Shown one piece after another: positions 46,662 through 59,180 of a stretch of DNA of 64,000 nucleotides; position 1 is the first letter of the stretch, and each line of letters opens with the position of its first letter. The notes under the pieces were generated by a model. That model was not told the DNA's origin, did no database searches, and was given only the letters and a program-made list of their open reading frames with translations. The stretch lies in NCBI GenBank assembly GCA_022829145.1, contig CM040746.1, forward strand, positions 3,504,731 to 3,568,730, in the 5' to 3' direction. Made by a program: the position numbers and the translations under genes. The DNA is from Albula goreensis. Lineage: Eukaryota; Chordata; Actinopteri; Albuliformes; Albulidae.

Positions 46662-47076
46662 TGTGGCACCGGGAGAGGTGGAGGGAGGAGCAAGCTCCTC
46701 GGCTCCTCCCATTGTACTGCTGTCAGTCTCCTGGTTTCCTCCCTCAGCCTGAAGAGGAACTGGAGCTGCAACAGCAGAGGCCTCACTAACAGGCAGCCTC
46801 ACCTGAGAGTGATTCCTAATCAACTCAGCTGTGAGCACTTGCCTTCAATTAGGCCTTCTATTTAAGCACAGCCTGAGAGGCTGCAAGGAACTTTTTGAAC
46901 ATTTGGACTTTGTGTTTTTGGAGGGCTGTGCTGGTTTTGTGTTAAGACCATTTGTAGTGTTTTCTGTTCCCCTACAAGGGGTAAATAAATGGCCTTTGGC
47001 TCATTTCGTTCAACCTTCGTTGTGTTTCCCTCCACTCACCACTCGGTACAGTGGCCACAACTGCTGCTGTGCCACA
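46662..47076 (+). mobile_element. Candidate solo LTR, 415 bp
   Basis: The segment begins tgtggcac and ends gtgccaca, a perfect 8-bp terminal inverted repeat of the TG...CA type. Inside, in LTR order, are a TATA-like ctatttaag (46858-46866) and an AATAAA signal (46984-46989) followed by a T/G-rich stretch. A partner LTR, primer-binding site and coding region are absent, so a solo LTR left by recombination is the simplest reading. The flanking pentamers (aaacg, catgt) do not match, which weakens the exact boundaries. Confidence 0.45.
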
Positions 47077-48939
47077 CATGTAAAACATACACAAGCTTCA
47101 TCCATGCCTAAACAAAGGCCCATGCTAAGGCATGTCAAAAGCCATGCAGCAAAAATTATTCAGCACCCCAGATTCGCAAACACATAAGGGATGTCTAACT
47201 CCTAAACAATGCACAAGACCGCATTGGTAAAATTCACATGAACCACATTTTGTGACTGCATGATGCGCACACGTGCTCTGCTAATTCCGCTGTCGCTTTC
47301 CCCATGGGGTGCCTTAGGGAAGTGACACATGGTCGCAAGAGTGGGGGCCTATTTCACCACCACGCCACCGCTAAGCCACCTCCTGTACATGCGTGTCTCT
47401 CTGAGCCTCCCCGCCAAGCGAACATTACTGCGCGTCTCCTTACTCAAGAGACACTTGCATTATGGAATCTCTACTTACCGGGAGAAAAAAAAAAAGGACA
47501 CAACTTTAGATGGCGCAAAGCAAAGGTCAGGGGACCAGCCGTCTGTGAAAGAGAGGAAGAAAGTGCAGCGAGGGAGGGTCTGTTGGCCCAGGAGGACTTG
47601 ATGTTCCTTGTTGTGATTGCTTTAAAAAGCTCCTCTTCATTTTACGTGTTTATTTATTCATTTGCTTCATTTTTGCTTTTAAATCACAAAAACATAACGA
47701 CGTGGCTTGCGTAACTATTGCATGGCGCGGGTCTGAGTGAGTTCTTGTGGTCAGCTGAGACGAGATGTATGGAAAAAGTAGTCTACTAGTCTAGTCGAAT
47801 ACGAACTCATCTTATCTGTTATTCACTGTGAGGGTCACAACTCTCCGTGATTCTGTTTTAGAAGTGAAAACTGTTTTCATTACAGAAATACCTATTAATA
47901 TTTTAATCCAAAAACTGGTTGATTAGTGCATTTCTGTATAAAACATGCTGTTTAAACTTTTAAGAGGTCTCAGCTATATTGCTGTGGTTAAATTGCGTTA
48001 GCTGACAGCATGATGCTTTGATAATTTTAAGGATAACAAATAAGCATGAGAATGTATATCCTTTACAAAGTATCTATGATTATGAGATATGTCAATGAAT
48101 CATAAATCCTCTACCACATTCATATTTAACGTCCACTTGTGTAGTCTGAATATAATTTGTTTTTTTCTTCCTCCTCCCTCTCTTTCATAGAAAAGGAAGG
48201 AGAAAAACTTTAAAAGGATATTAGATTATGTGCCAGAGGGAAGATTAATATATAATGTCATGCTGCAAAGTTAGTCAGGGTAGTATGAGAAATGTGTGGA
48301 AAGCAAAAGAAGAAAATTTGATCTAATTATGCCAGCAACCTTTCATTGAAGGTTTATAATTATTGCCAAATCTATAGTCATCCTCCGGTTTTACAAGGAG
48401 CAAATAAAAAAACACAATTTTCATACTGCAGTCTCCTTCGAAGCACAATGTACCTTTAAAATGATTATAGGCAGTCAGGTGAAAGCTCAATTAGACCAGA
48501 TTTTTGATGCCTGTTGAGATTAAAAGCAACACATGCCACATACACGCATACAAATGCATGCACACGTATATACATGTAAGCAAGCATACACACACGCACA
48601 CACACACAGTCACAATCGTGCACACTGCTCCGAAAGGACTGAAGAAAATTGTACAAAGTACAAAGAAGCTTTCACTGGAGTCCAGCAGAGCTGCCAGTGA
48701 TGATTTCTGGGAAACTGAAATCCAAAGCCGTCAACGCCACTTACTCAGACTTAAAAACAAAGAAGAGAATGCCAAACAGCTTCTCAACCGGCGACTATGA
48801 ACTACAGAAACACAGATACGACTACTTCCTCATAGGACTGACCCCATTTTGCCCCTTAAATTCAATCAACCATTCAATAGCAATATGTTACATGACTGAG
48901 ACTATTAAACCTTTGTACTTATTTGGGATAGTTTTTCGA
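47077..48939. other. Gene-free sequence
   Basis: An imperfect AC-rich stretch covers about 48580-48610. Frames at 47304-47714 (136 codons) and 48504-48800 (98 codons) show no recognisable domain. Confidence 0.42.
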
Positions 48940-49128
48940 TCCCAATAGTGTATAAAATACATATGTTAAGTCGCCGTTTTAAAAGTCAGTTTAGATTTAT
49001 GAGGGCCGCCGATGTAAAAATGCGAAATCAGGCAGGCTACCGCCGCTGAAGACTGTAGGTTAATTGTCGGCCTATTTGGGCTGAATGGCCCAACCTTGTC
49101 ATTATGAATTCTTATGTTGCTATAAAGC
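48940..49128 (+). mobile_element. LINE 3' end (CR1/L2-like)
   Basis: 'ttgtcggcctatttgggctg' then 'aatggcccaaccttgtcatt' and 'gaattcttatgttg' are a diverged form of the 'ggctgaatggcc ... ttcttatgtt' terminus shared by many fish CR1/L2-type LINEs. Only the terminal part is recognisable, so the left boundary is approximate. Confidence 0.6.
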
Positions 49129-49129
49129 G

Positions 49130-49395
49130 GCCGTTCCCTCTGTTCTTTGTTTCCTTCCCATAACGCACGGGGAGGTTTTAATTGCCTCTGGGCAACTCTC
49201 AGCCTGATAATCTGCTTTGAGTCACACCAGAGCCAGAGGGCCAGTTAAAAGGAGAGCGTCTCGATCTATAACGCTGCCTAAATGAATCCCTCTGTCTCCG
49301 CTTTGCATGCATCACAATTAAAGCTGTCAGCCCGTAATGCGAGCTTCTGATCCCCAGCCTTTCCTAAATCATCAATCTTCATTTGGCCGACCACA
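49130..49395. promoter_or_regulatory. Candidate conserved non-coding element
   Basis: The block has mixed, evenly distributed composition, no open frame and no repeat features. It contains a POU-type ctttgcatgc (49301-49310) directly followed by 'acaattaaagctgtca', which combines SOX-, homeodomain- and MEIS/TGIF-like sites, plus 'gttttaattgcc' and TCF-like 'ctttga'. This arrangement is typical of developmental enhancers in vertebrate gene deserts. Best such candidate in the window, but inferred without any alignment. Confidence 0.35.
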
Positions 49396-50215
49396 TATTT
49401 ATGAGTGAATTTTTCCCCATCCAGTACTGGGCGAAACAGGAGATTCAGCCACTAGTTTTGAATCTAAAAAAGGTGGGTATTCACAGAAAGTGTGTCACTA
49501 TGCTTCCTTTCATTTCTGCCGTTCTTTATTTAACACGACTGCTTTTTCTTCCTGTAATTTTCAGCACCTTTTCCTCCTGCAATTCTTAATAAACAAATGC
49601 AGCTGAAAACTTGGTATTTTTTGTTGCTCACAAAGTTAAGTGTATCTGATCAAGAAATGAAAAGTGAATGTTCATATACAACTACACATTGTAGTTTTAG
49701 TACATGGGCAGTCTGTCTAAATCTCCCAAAACATATTGTGAAAATGCTCCTGTTTGAGGACCGTGATTTTGCACTTGACGAACATAGCTGTGAATTTATG
49801 TCTCATCTGCTGTCACCCATTTCTGCCTCTTCAAGATGCAAGCTTCTTTCCATCAAATCAACTTCCCTCTGCTGAAAAGTTTTGCTTTGTAGTTACAGTA
49901 AGCAACAACAGCTGAAAGCATAAACCAACAAATCATAACAAGAAATAAGCACAGTGACACATTCAGAAAAATATATCTGCCTGTAAAAATGTGAATGATT
50001 CATAAATCATAAATAGAAATAAACAGAGGGATTCGGGGCCCATAACAGTGAATTAACACATGGTTTTAGAGGTTATAATTCGGTATATGAAAACACATAC
50101 ATTCAAATCACAGCTGGCTGTAAAAACAATCATGAGGTATACCTGATTATTAAAAGGAATTGTGTTCTTATATGCATATATGTATATTGTTCACTGTATA
50201 TACATACATAAAAGT
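49396..50215. other. Gene-free AT-rich sequence
   Basis: Nothing recognisable. Confidence 0.42.
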
Positions 50216-50216
50216 G

Positions 50217-50258
<42 letters not shown>
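50216..50258. repeat. (TA)n(TG)n compound microsatellite
   Basis: A short TA run leads into about 15 TG units. Confidence 0.93.
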
Positions 50259-50259
<1 letters not shown>

Positions 50260-50839
50260 CATTGACATATAAGACATTGACAACAGAAATGAGTGAAAAA
50301 AACATATTGAGGCAGTGGTTTGGTCAATCCTGGCATCCTGCACTGCAAGGAGCGATGAGACGTTATCATTTCAGTAAGGTTGAACAAGCGCGGAAGGTTG
50401 CTGAATCTCTGTTGAGTACTGAAGGCTCCACAGAAACCCTAGCCAGCACTTGAACAGGCAGCATTACTGCTGCTAACGCACAGCCACAGCTGTCATATGA
50501 CTGAGTCGATGAAGTGCGTTCTATTTTTAATAGAACACGGGGGCCGGATGCACATTTAAGAATAACTAACATTATAGGAACTAGCAGCAATCTACCAACA
50601 ATCTACAGAGTATCAAGTAATGCATCAAGCCTAATCTTCATCCTTAAAGATACAAATGGTCTTGGATTTTCACTGCTACAACTCAATACCTAAATCCTGT
50701 TGGGTCAAATATTACACCTAAATCATATGTAACACATTGTAACCTTTATTTCTATTATGAAATAGTATGAATGTATATGTAATGTATGAAATTCTCATGT
50801 GTGTCATCCATAACTGCACATTTTCCTATACCAAATTTC
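50259..50839. other. Gene-free sequence
   Basis: A short hairpin (gttctatt, 3-nt loop, aatagaac) lies at about 50518-50536. No exon is recognised. Confidence 0.4.
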
Positions 50840-51230
50840 ATTCACTAGAATTCCGCTCATTTCTAATTCTGTTTAGATCTTCCCATATTACTGTAGTTGA
50901 TTCTGAACTTCTATATCCCCCAGATACATAATATCTGCAAATTTAAATAGTTTGTTTCTCACCTCCATATGAATATCATTTCTGTAGAAAAGAAAGACCA
51001 ACGGCCCCAACATTGATCCCAGTGGGACTCAAAAGTTTGTAAACATTTTCCCTGGTTCCCTGAAAATGTCTGGAAATATCCCACCCGGACCTATTCACTT
51101 AATTTGTTTCAAGTTTTTAAAAAGTTTCTACTCCTTCTCCATCCCTTATCTCAATTTTCTGTATACAATTTCTGTTTCAAACTGTTCCATAACTACAGAC
51201 TACTTTCTTGAGGTTATTTCTTTCCTAGTT
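50840..51230. repeat. Probable unclassified interspersed repeat
   Basis: 'tctgtttagatcttccc', 'ataatatctgcaaattt', 'aaccccaacattgatccc'-like text (here 'ccccaacattgatcccagtg') and the neighbouring 'ttctgtagaaaagaaagac' match, in order, a repeat I remember from several fish genomes ('tcatctgcaaattt ... cctaacactgatccttg'). I cannot name its class or exact ends. Confidence 0.4.
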
Positions 51231-51669
51231 TTTAAATGAATGCACACTGTACATCCAGTACAACTTATTTAAATATCCTCATTTATTATACAGTGTTTCC
51301 ATCCAGAAGCTGTACCCAGTCCATAGAATCTGTCTAATCTGTCTTTAGTAAAAGCTGTGGCACCAGATATCATAAGTAGTTATTACAAGTTATTGTTTCA
51401 GATAGCATGGGTACAAACAGAACGGCATTGGGACAGGGCAGTCTGTTTTAAAATTATGTGGATGACACATTGCACTGCATTATTTTACTCACAAACGGAC
51501 TACAAGCAGACATAAAAAATGATCATATGTGTGCAAGTACAATTTGCGATTACATCAATCTGCATGTGTTTCATATGAATGTCGGGGTTTTCTTTTTGGT
51601 TTGTGTGTCCTCATTTACAGTTAGCCATGACAGTAGATTCTATCATACTATAAGCTGTTTCCATTTTTT
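51231..51669. other. Gene-free AT-rich sequence
   Basis: Nothing recognisable. Confidence 0.4.
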
Positions 51670-51883
51670 ACATTATAGTCATTTAGCTGATGCTTTTATC
51701 CAAAGTGACTTACAGTTGATTAGGCTAACCAAGGGCCAATCCCCCCTGGGAGCAGTGTGGGGTTGAGGGCCTTGCTCAAGGGCCCAACAGCAGTGGTGTT
51801 CTTGCTGTGGCTGGACTGGGGCTTGAGCCGCCAACCTCAGGGGTCCCAGTCATGGACCTTAGCCATGAGGCTACAGGCTGCCC
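51670..51883 (-). mobile_element. tRNA-derived SINE, family A copy 2
   Basis: On the minus strand the SINE starts 'gggcagcctgtagcctcatg', with A box (reverse complement of ccatgaggcta, 51863-51873) and B box (reverse complement of gggcttgagcc, 51819-51829). It continues through 'ttgggcccttgagcaaggcc' to a 'ggataaaagcatcagctaaa' tail. Head, body and tail match the copy at 13302-13521 in order, with few differences, so the family was probably active relatively recently. Adjacent left sequence is AT-rich and no target-site duplication is obvious. Confidence 0.9.
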
Positions 51884-54439
51884 ATGTTTTTATTTTAAAA
51901 GCTTTAAATGGATAATATGGATTAAAATCTTTTCACAGATAAATTCATGAAATAATGAGTGCTAAATGACATTCACGCTTAAATAATGCTCTCCACAGGG
52001 CTCTGAAGAAATCTCTGACATCACATATTAAGTGTTCTATAAATGGCTAGTTTTACATCGAGCAAGAAAAGTAGTTTCAATCGTGCTGCTTTGAGTTAAT
52101 CAGTTTTATCATCGGAGAGCTCTGAGAAGCCGGCAGGAGAGGGGGTGACATGTGACATGAGTTTGGTCGTGATGAACATACTGTACATGGCACTCCATTT
52201 AAATTCCCTCCCGCTGCCAGAGGCCGGGTGCCCTGATTGGATGAAAACTGAAATCACCTGTTGCCCCATGTGTCAGACAGCTCTAGGACTAAAAGACCTG
52301 TTTATGCATTTTTAATGAATATTCATGACTTGAGAAGAATAAATTAAAAGGTTCCTTAATCCAGATGCTGAATTACGGTCCTCACCCTGTTCATGAATGT
52401 CATGGAGGAATAGAAAGGGAAAAATGTGAAGGTTATAGGTGTCTATGAATTACGGACACGTTTATGAATGTTACTCTTTAACCTGTGTTCATTAGGGGCA
52501 CCCTTTATGGACGCTTATAAAGGTTACTCTTCGATCAGGGAGCTTCGGCAGGGGAAGCCACGTATTTATGGAGTATCTTTGCATCCTGTGGCTGGGTTTG
52601 GGTCCCAGATTCTCAGATACGCCGCACTACAGGGGCAACAGACGGCTCGACTCGCCCCTCTCCTCTCCTCCTCTTTTTTCTCCCGCTATCTCTCCCTCTC
52701 CCCTCCCCTCTTCTCTGCTCCCTGCCGTATCTCTCCCTTCCCTCTGCTGACATCAGCAGGGACGGGAGCTTAGAGGAGATGAAGAAGGAAGCCAGACCTA
52801 ACCCCAACAGTAGGGGTGTGAAAACCACCCCTGAGGCTTCAACCCCACCCCAAAATGCTCTTTCTCTCTATTACAGTGGCTCCAAAACATCAAATCCCAG
52901 AATGCCACCTGCAGGGTCAGGTGATAAAAGTTATATATGTTTGTATATTTCAATGTATATATTTTTTTCATTTTCCAGATATATATATATGCTTTTGAGC
53001 AGCCTGGCCAGGCACACAGTACCAGTAGGTTATAAGCAGTCTGGTCAGACTTATTGGAATTTAAGTTTACATACATTTTTTTTCATTCAATTAAAAAAGG
53101 CTTTAAAAGGAACATTTAATTTTAAATGGAAGATATTTGGGTTAAATATCAAAGGGAAATATCTCCATATATATAACACTTCTTGAAGAAGAACTGAAGC
53201 TTTCAAGGAAAAACAACTCACTTTTGAGAACAAAATAAAGAAGATAATGGTTTCTGAGATGCAGCAGCGAAAAATAAATTATTATATTCTGCAGCCACAG
53301 GCACACATATTTTGAAACTAGGGAAAATACATGTGGTTTGTTCCACAAAGGCAGTACAAATGTGTCAGAGATTTTAACATTAGATTATAAAACTACAAAT
53401 TCTTTAGACTCACTTGATACTCAGCTCTCTGTTATGAATATTTATGAGGGGCCATAACCAAATACAATATGGTGGCAATGTTTGCTTTGTACTGTCCTAT
53501 ACGCATCAGAACATCCTGTTACCCAATTCAGTCACCAGCAGTGAGGATGTAGGTGAAACAGGAGCTGAGAGTATGAAATCTGTGATAATACACTATGTGC
53601 TGTTTTTCCGAAGATTTACAGTATAACCCATCATGCCATTAAGCACCATAGTCCTATCATGACAAAACAATTGATTTATAGGACCATAACTTGTAAGAAT
53701 AAATAGGCCGTTATTTATTATTGACGAAAACTGGAATGGAATTATGTCATGACAGATGACATACACCGCAATGTGTTACGTGTTATTTAAATATTTAGAT
53801 ATGAAATTAATGGGAGTTAAATGATTGATTTCATCTACAAAAACATACAGACAGGAAAAAAAAACATTACATAATGGGCAAAGTAAATAATTTCTCTGGA
53901 AAATGGAGAAGACGAGGATCAATTCAGAAACATGGTAGATTTGATATTTACCAGACAGAATAATCATCGTGATAATCACAGAATAACAATGACAAATAGA
54001 CCACTTTCGTTCCTAAGGTAGGAACAGAGCTTGCTACAGCTTTGCTATAGTACCATTGGTCAGCCATGTGAAAACAGTCCTTAAAGATAATGCTGGTTAG
54101 AAGTGAGAAAACCATCCCATAATAGTGCTATTCTCTGCATTGAGCTTGCGCCCAAGCCTTCTGCCGAGCTCTCACCTGAAACCCTGTGATTCTACTGAAG
54201 AAGGGCACAATCTTGTCTGAAAGAGAGGACAGCTTCTCATAGTGTCTTACAGGCAGTGAATATGAATTTCTGGTCTTGGTGTTCTCCGATCCAAAGTCCC
54301 GCTTTTAAAAAAGTGAATACACAGTGAAACACACTGTGGGTGTTGACTTCATATTTTACATTGGATTACACTAACCACCAGCCATCCTTTGTACAATGAA
54401 AATGTGACCATATTTAATATAAAATTTTTATTTTTGGGC
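51884..54439. other. Gene-free sequence, possible conserved element at 52080-52420
   Basis: The 52080-52420 part has mixed composition with 'tttatgcatttttaatgaat' followed by 'attcatgac', 'ccctgattggatg' and no open frame; it is a candidate conserved element. A C/T-rich tract spans about 52660-52745. Frames at 52468-52773 and 52779-53186 follow that tract and have no domain. Nothing else is recognised. Confidence 0.35.
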
Positions 54440-54640
54440 ATCTGGGCAGCCATACAGTAGAGTCACATGTTTATGATGTAGTTGGGAGACCTGGGACAAT
54501 GTGTTCAAGTCTCAGCTTTGCTTTTCCGAGTCATTACTAAAGGTCTGCTTTGGCAAGGCCACAATTGGCTGAACTGAGCTCAGGATGGTTTCAGGTTCCT
54601 CTAATGTAATAGCACTTGGTCAGAGACACACAAACTCTGA
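54440..54640 (+). mobile_element. Possible old tRNA-derived SINE
   Basis: A B-box-like gtgttcaagtctc at 54501-54513 follows 'gggcagccatacagtagag' at a tRNA-like spacing. Downstream, 'ccgagtcattactaaaggtc' and 'aaggccacaattggctgaac' resemble the body of fish SINEs. Diverged and not repeated in the window. Confidence 0.38.
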
Positions 54641-56600
54641 TGATGCGAGTGTTTGAATCTGAGACAGAGTTTATGGGAGAGAGCTGGTCTGGTCAGCTGT
54701 TTTGTTGGGGTGGGGAAAATACATTTTTAAAAATCATAATCTCACCCATTGCATCTGTTTGTAAAATGCATACAGTTTGGTGCTTGGGATAGAATGTATG
54801 CTAATGCACTAAGACTTACAAGTTTGTTATCTCTCAATTTCCCAGCATGCACCAGTGTTTACTGCTGGCTCTGATCTGGAGTTTTCTCACATATACAGAT
54901 GTGACATGTTTATCAATATGATCTAAAGTCTACAAGCCACACTCACGGTTTGATCTAGTTTCATCTAGTCATTAAATACCCAACTGACACAGCGGTTTAG
55001 AGTTCCCAGCAGCTCAATCAAGTTAATTGTGATATTGACGAGTTTAAGTGTTGAAAGACACAGCATACAAACACGCATTGTGAAAGACGCAGTGAATGGA
55101 AACATAAAACACCATCTGGCTGAAGTAAATCTTAGCCAAAGTACAATTTAAATATATTTTAAGCCAATGCAAATATTCCACTTTGCTTATTCACATATAG
55201 TATTACACTCTGTTACTACTGTACATAGCCTTTAAATGAAATATAAAATAAATAGCTGCAGACCAGGAGTGCACAACGAGAGTTTATCCGTTTTGGGATT
55301 TCATGCCAATTCGTGCTCTTACTGATTTAATCAGCTCAGTAATTTATCTGACAATTTTCATAAAGTCATGAGTTACAGCAATGCACACTGAATAGTTATC
55401 CTCAATGTAAAAGGTTTTGCAGTGGGCCAGTAAAGGAGTGAATCAATATCAGTGTGTAAAGCTGTTTAAGCTGCAGGCAGACTTACCTAGCAGAAATATA
55501 CTGGTACACTCATACTCCAAACCCCAGACAGTAATTCTGTGTGAATTTATGCTGAATAACAGAGAAATGTCCCTTATCCAATTGCATTTGTGGCTTTGGG
55601 CCTTAGAATACGCTTTGCAGAGATGGTTTTTTAATTTAAGTCCACAGCCCATGACACTCAATGATAAAGGGAAGTGATGCAGTCCCAGCTGCACAGACCT
55701 AGGTGATGTCATAATCAGAACAGTACAGATTAGGGACTACACCTCCACGGTGGTGGCAGGGGGTAAACGGCTCCCTCGTTTTTAGCGGGCATGTCTAAAA
55801 AGATTACCTATCACATCCCCATGCCGTGTGAATTCACCAGCTAACCCCCTGCTACTTGGAAGCCGCGCCATATCCGGAGCGTTCCACGCAAAGGTTGCGA
55901 TGTCACGGCGAGTATGTCACGGTCCGCATTCCTGACACCCAGGGAGGGAGGGTGATTGTAGCCTGCGGGCATGAGAGGCCGGGGAGGGGGGCGCATGGAT
56001 TCAAGTGAATTCGCCCCCCAACTCCCACCCGCGAGGATGAACCAGTTTGCGGTGATAACAGGAGCCACAGGATAGAAGGATCCGCACATGCATGGGTGAG
56101 CTAGTCGAACCATGTTGCTCGCAACAATCGTCTTGGGAAACCAGGCTCAGATTCGGGAGGAGGGGGCAACTTGGTCAGCAGCAAATTATAACATTGAATG
56201 GATGTGACAGGACCACTCATCAAACGGCGTTTTGTAAAATCAGGAATCTTCTTTTTTTTTTTTAACCTCCGAACTACCCCATCCCCCCGCTCGTCCTCGC
56301 CTCTAATGGGAAATTGTATCTCTGCTGACTTTAAACCGATATGATTTTTTTGCTTCAAACGAAATCAGACATGTTGTCTTGATAAGTCTTTTCAAAGTTT
56401 TGAGTGTGTGAGGAGACAAATCAGTGTGCAGTGAAAGAGGGAGACATCGTTTGTGTCTGAGAAACAAACACCCCGGGAACAACGGGCAGGATATATATTT
56501 TAATTTCACAACTAACTGTTACATACCTTGTAATATAAAATTGTTGCCACCTCCGTACAAAAAACAACAACACAGACAACGGGCTGTAATGGGAAAAATG
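54641..56600. other. Gene-free sequence with a GC-rich block
   Basis: The part at about 55740-56120 is GC- and CpG-richer than the flanks ('agccgcgccatatccggagc'), lacks a recognisable exon and could be a conserved element or CpG-rich regulatory block. The rest is AT-rich with no recognisable feature. Confidence 0.35.
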
Positions 56601-56670
56601 GCTCTCTCTCTCTCTCTCTCTCTCAATATATATATATATATACACACACACACAACACACACACACACGC
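56601..56670. repeat. Compound microsatellite (TC)n(AT)n(AC)n
   Basis: Three dinucleotide runs follow one another: about ten TC, eight AT and then interrupted AC units. They produce the Leu-Ser, Ile-Tyr and His-Thr runs in conceptual translations. Confidence 0.93.
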
Positions 56671-57894
56671 ACACACTCACTTTGACGCTTAAAAGCTCGA
56701 TATGTAGGATTCAGCATGAAATATTTTCCAGAACACTAGCCCAGAGCAGTATATTGGCCTTGAGAATCACCACTGCCAAACACAACTCAGAAAGAAAAAT
56801 CTTTTATTTTTCATTTATTTGCTCCTCTGTCCATCTCTACAACTCAGCAAGACATTTACCTCCTCAGACGAAAAAAAAAATGACCCAGAAAAAAAGAAAT
56901 CGAAAACTTATCAAAAGCAGTATCACCTCCACATTCACTTAAATGACACCTCCAAACCAAAGGCTGTCTGTCTCTGATGACTGCTGTCAAGAAACCCATT
57001 GCACAGCTATGGTACCGGTCTACTCTTACGCTTCTGTTACGGTTGATATCACATACACATTCTCTTACTCTCGTGGAAAAGTCCACAGCAAAAGCGTACG
57101 CATAAAAAGTTAACTATCATATGCTTGGGAATTTTTAGAGTTTATGTGCATATATTACAGAAATAAATACAAAAACTACATGACAAGTAACCAAAGAAGG
57201 ATGGAGACAAGAGAGGTTTCATGATGTCAGAAACAGGGCGGACTTCTCAAATGCTACCAGCAAATAGTCAGTTTTAAGCAATCGTTGTGATTTATTTTGA
57301 AGAGAAAAGCCCGTGACAAGGTGGACTGTGGACCCTCACTAGTCACTCCTCATGAGAGATGTTTTTAGCTGCTGATACATGAAATGAAGTTTCATGAAAC
57401 CCACTAAGATGGAGCTATACTCAGCAGCTGGTCATTAATTTGTTTGAACCAATAAAAAAATATTTTCTCTCCACAGTCAGTGCAGTCATTGATCCATATG
57501 ACCAAGTCACTTATACGGTATGGTAGCTCCCCTGCCATTTTGGTGAAGTGAAACCTTACTTTTGCATCACTTCACTTGGCCTGCTGAGCTGAATGTCTGG
57601 CGGTAAAAGGACTTGTAACACTCCAACTGAAAATTCCGCGGGTCAATGTCACATTCCATACATTCTACATTCCATAGCAGTTGTTTACATGCTAAAGTGT
57701 ACGTGCCATGGAGTGCACCAAATCGTTATCTGAACGGAAGTTCAGAATCAGGAATGAGTCACAGATAGGCACAATGGTCAAGGCCAGGGATGTGTTCAAT
57801 ATGAGCAAACTGTTGTGACAGTTTCACTGCTCTATTGAACATCTTGTTGCTGAGAACTTTTATTGTGGTGGTGGTGGTGGTGTTGCAAGCAACA
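56671..57894. other. Gene-free sequence
   Basis: A (GGT)n run of about six units lies at about 57866-57884. No exon is recognised. Confidence 0.42.
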
Positions 57895-59180
57895 AACACT
57901 GACCCCCTGCTACCTCACACACGGGTACAAGGATCCGCCAACCACAAAAGACCAGGAGACGGAGTCATGGAAGGCAGAGCTTTGTTAAAAGAAAAGTAAG
58001 CAGTTCAGGGACGGAGAGCTCGAACACTGTTGACCTCCCCCTTCCCTCCGCTTTCACTCTGTGTGGTGACCCTTCTCCCATCTACCACATGCTACAAGAG
58101 CACAAAGCTGGGGTGGGGGGTAGAGTAAGAGAGAGAGAGAGAGAAAGGAGAGAGACCCACACCGCACACTAAAAATGAAACCCTGTGTATGCACCACACT
58201 GTGACCACACCCAAGCTCTCCCGTGCCTGCCCTCGCGACTCAGGCTGGACCTCTCTTGGCCACCCGAGGGGAATACGCCACGCTAGGGAGAGGGGTAGGC
58301 CCATACACACACACGCACACACACACACAAACACACACAAATGGAAAGAATAATGGTGAGATGTAGGCCTGTGCCACAAGCCTTCTCTGCATCCCAAAAT
58401 TAAAACAAACCAAAGCAAAAACGGAGGGCTGATGCTCATTGTCTTCCTCCCATGGTCTGCCGCCTTTGGACTCCAGCAGCTGCTGATGTTCGGCTTCTTC
58501 CTGTGCGGGGAATGGAACGAGCTGGAGGTGGTGGAGCATAGGAACGGTCACCCACTGCCTGGTGGGACAGGCTTACAAAATAGGGCACGCACAATCTCTG
58601 ATCTCTCACTTATGGGATACTTCCCTTAACCCGCTGGGGCTCCGCCCCACTGCGCCTCTTTCCCAACCTGAGGTGCCACAGTTCCCATGGCTGTGCCCCC
58701 CTTCATCGCTCTCCTCCCCAGCTGGCCCTCTCCTTTCGGCGCAGGCTCTCCTCAGCAGCGGCCTCTGGGAAACAGCACTCCATCTCCACTCGCTCTCCAC
58801 GCACCTTAAAGGGAATCCCGACCCGCCAAAGAAAACAAAGGAAAAAGAAGTTAACAGACAAATCTAAATTCCAAAATAACAAACCGCCAGCAAACAGCAA
58901 AATCAAAAACCGAATGAAAGAGTGAACCGAAATGAAACTGAATTTTCCCCGTTAAAACCGGTTGCGGATCCTGCCCTTCCCAAGCCGTCCCAACCCGGAC
59001 TGCCGGCAGCTCCGCTCCTAAATACCTGTGACTCTGCCTAATCAGTAACACAGGACAGGTGCCTGAACTCTCCAGCATGCCAACCGGCAAGACAACCAAT
59101 TCCCAATTCGATACACATTAATGTCTCCTAATCATTTAATTAACGGGCGGCTCAAACCAAGGCAGCAGCTGTGAGTCTCA
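57895..59180. repeat. Candidate GC-rich interspersed repeat
   Basis: This 1.3-kb block is much richer in C and G than its flanks. It begins with 'ggagacggagtcatggaagg' near 57955, followed by 'agagctttgttaaaag'. The middle is CT-rich and has GA (58126-58144) and AC (58304-58339) runs. It ends in A-rich sequence and 'ctcctaatcatttaattaac'. The plan resembles LTR-like or other long dispersed repeats of fishes. Frames on both strands (65-115 codons) have no family resemblance. I have no second copy here to confirm it. Confidence 0.35.
58304..58339. repeat. (AC)n microsatellite, interrupted
   Basis: AC units interrupted by single G or A substitutions. Confidence 0.88.

Noticed and set aside
55841-56113. 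Promoter and first exon in the GC-rich block
   Set aside because: No TATA, initiator or donor combination could be supported; only composition argues for it, so it is mentioned as a weak block.
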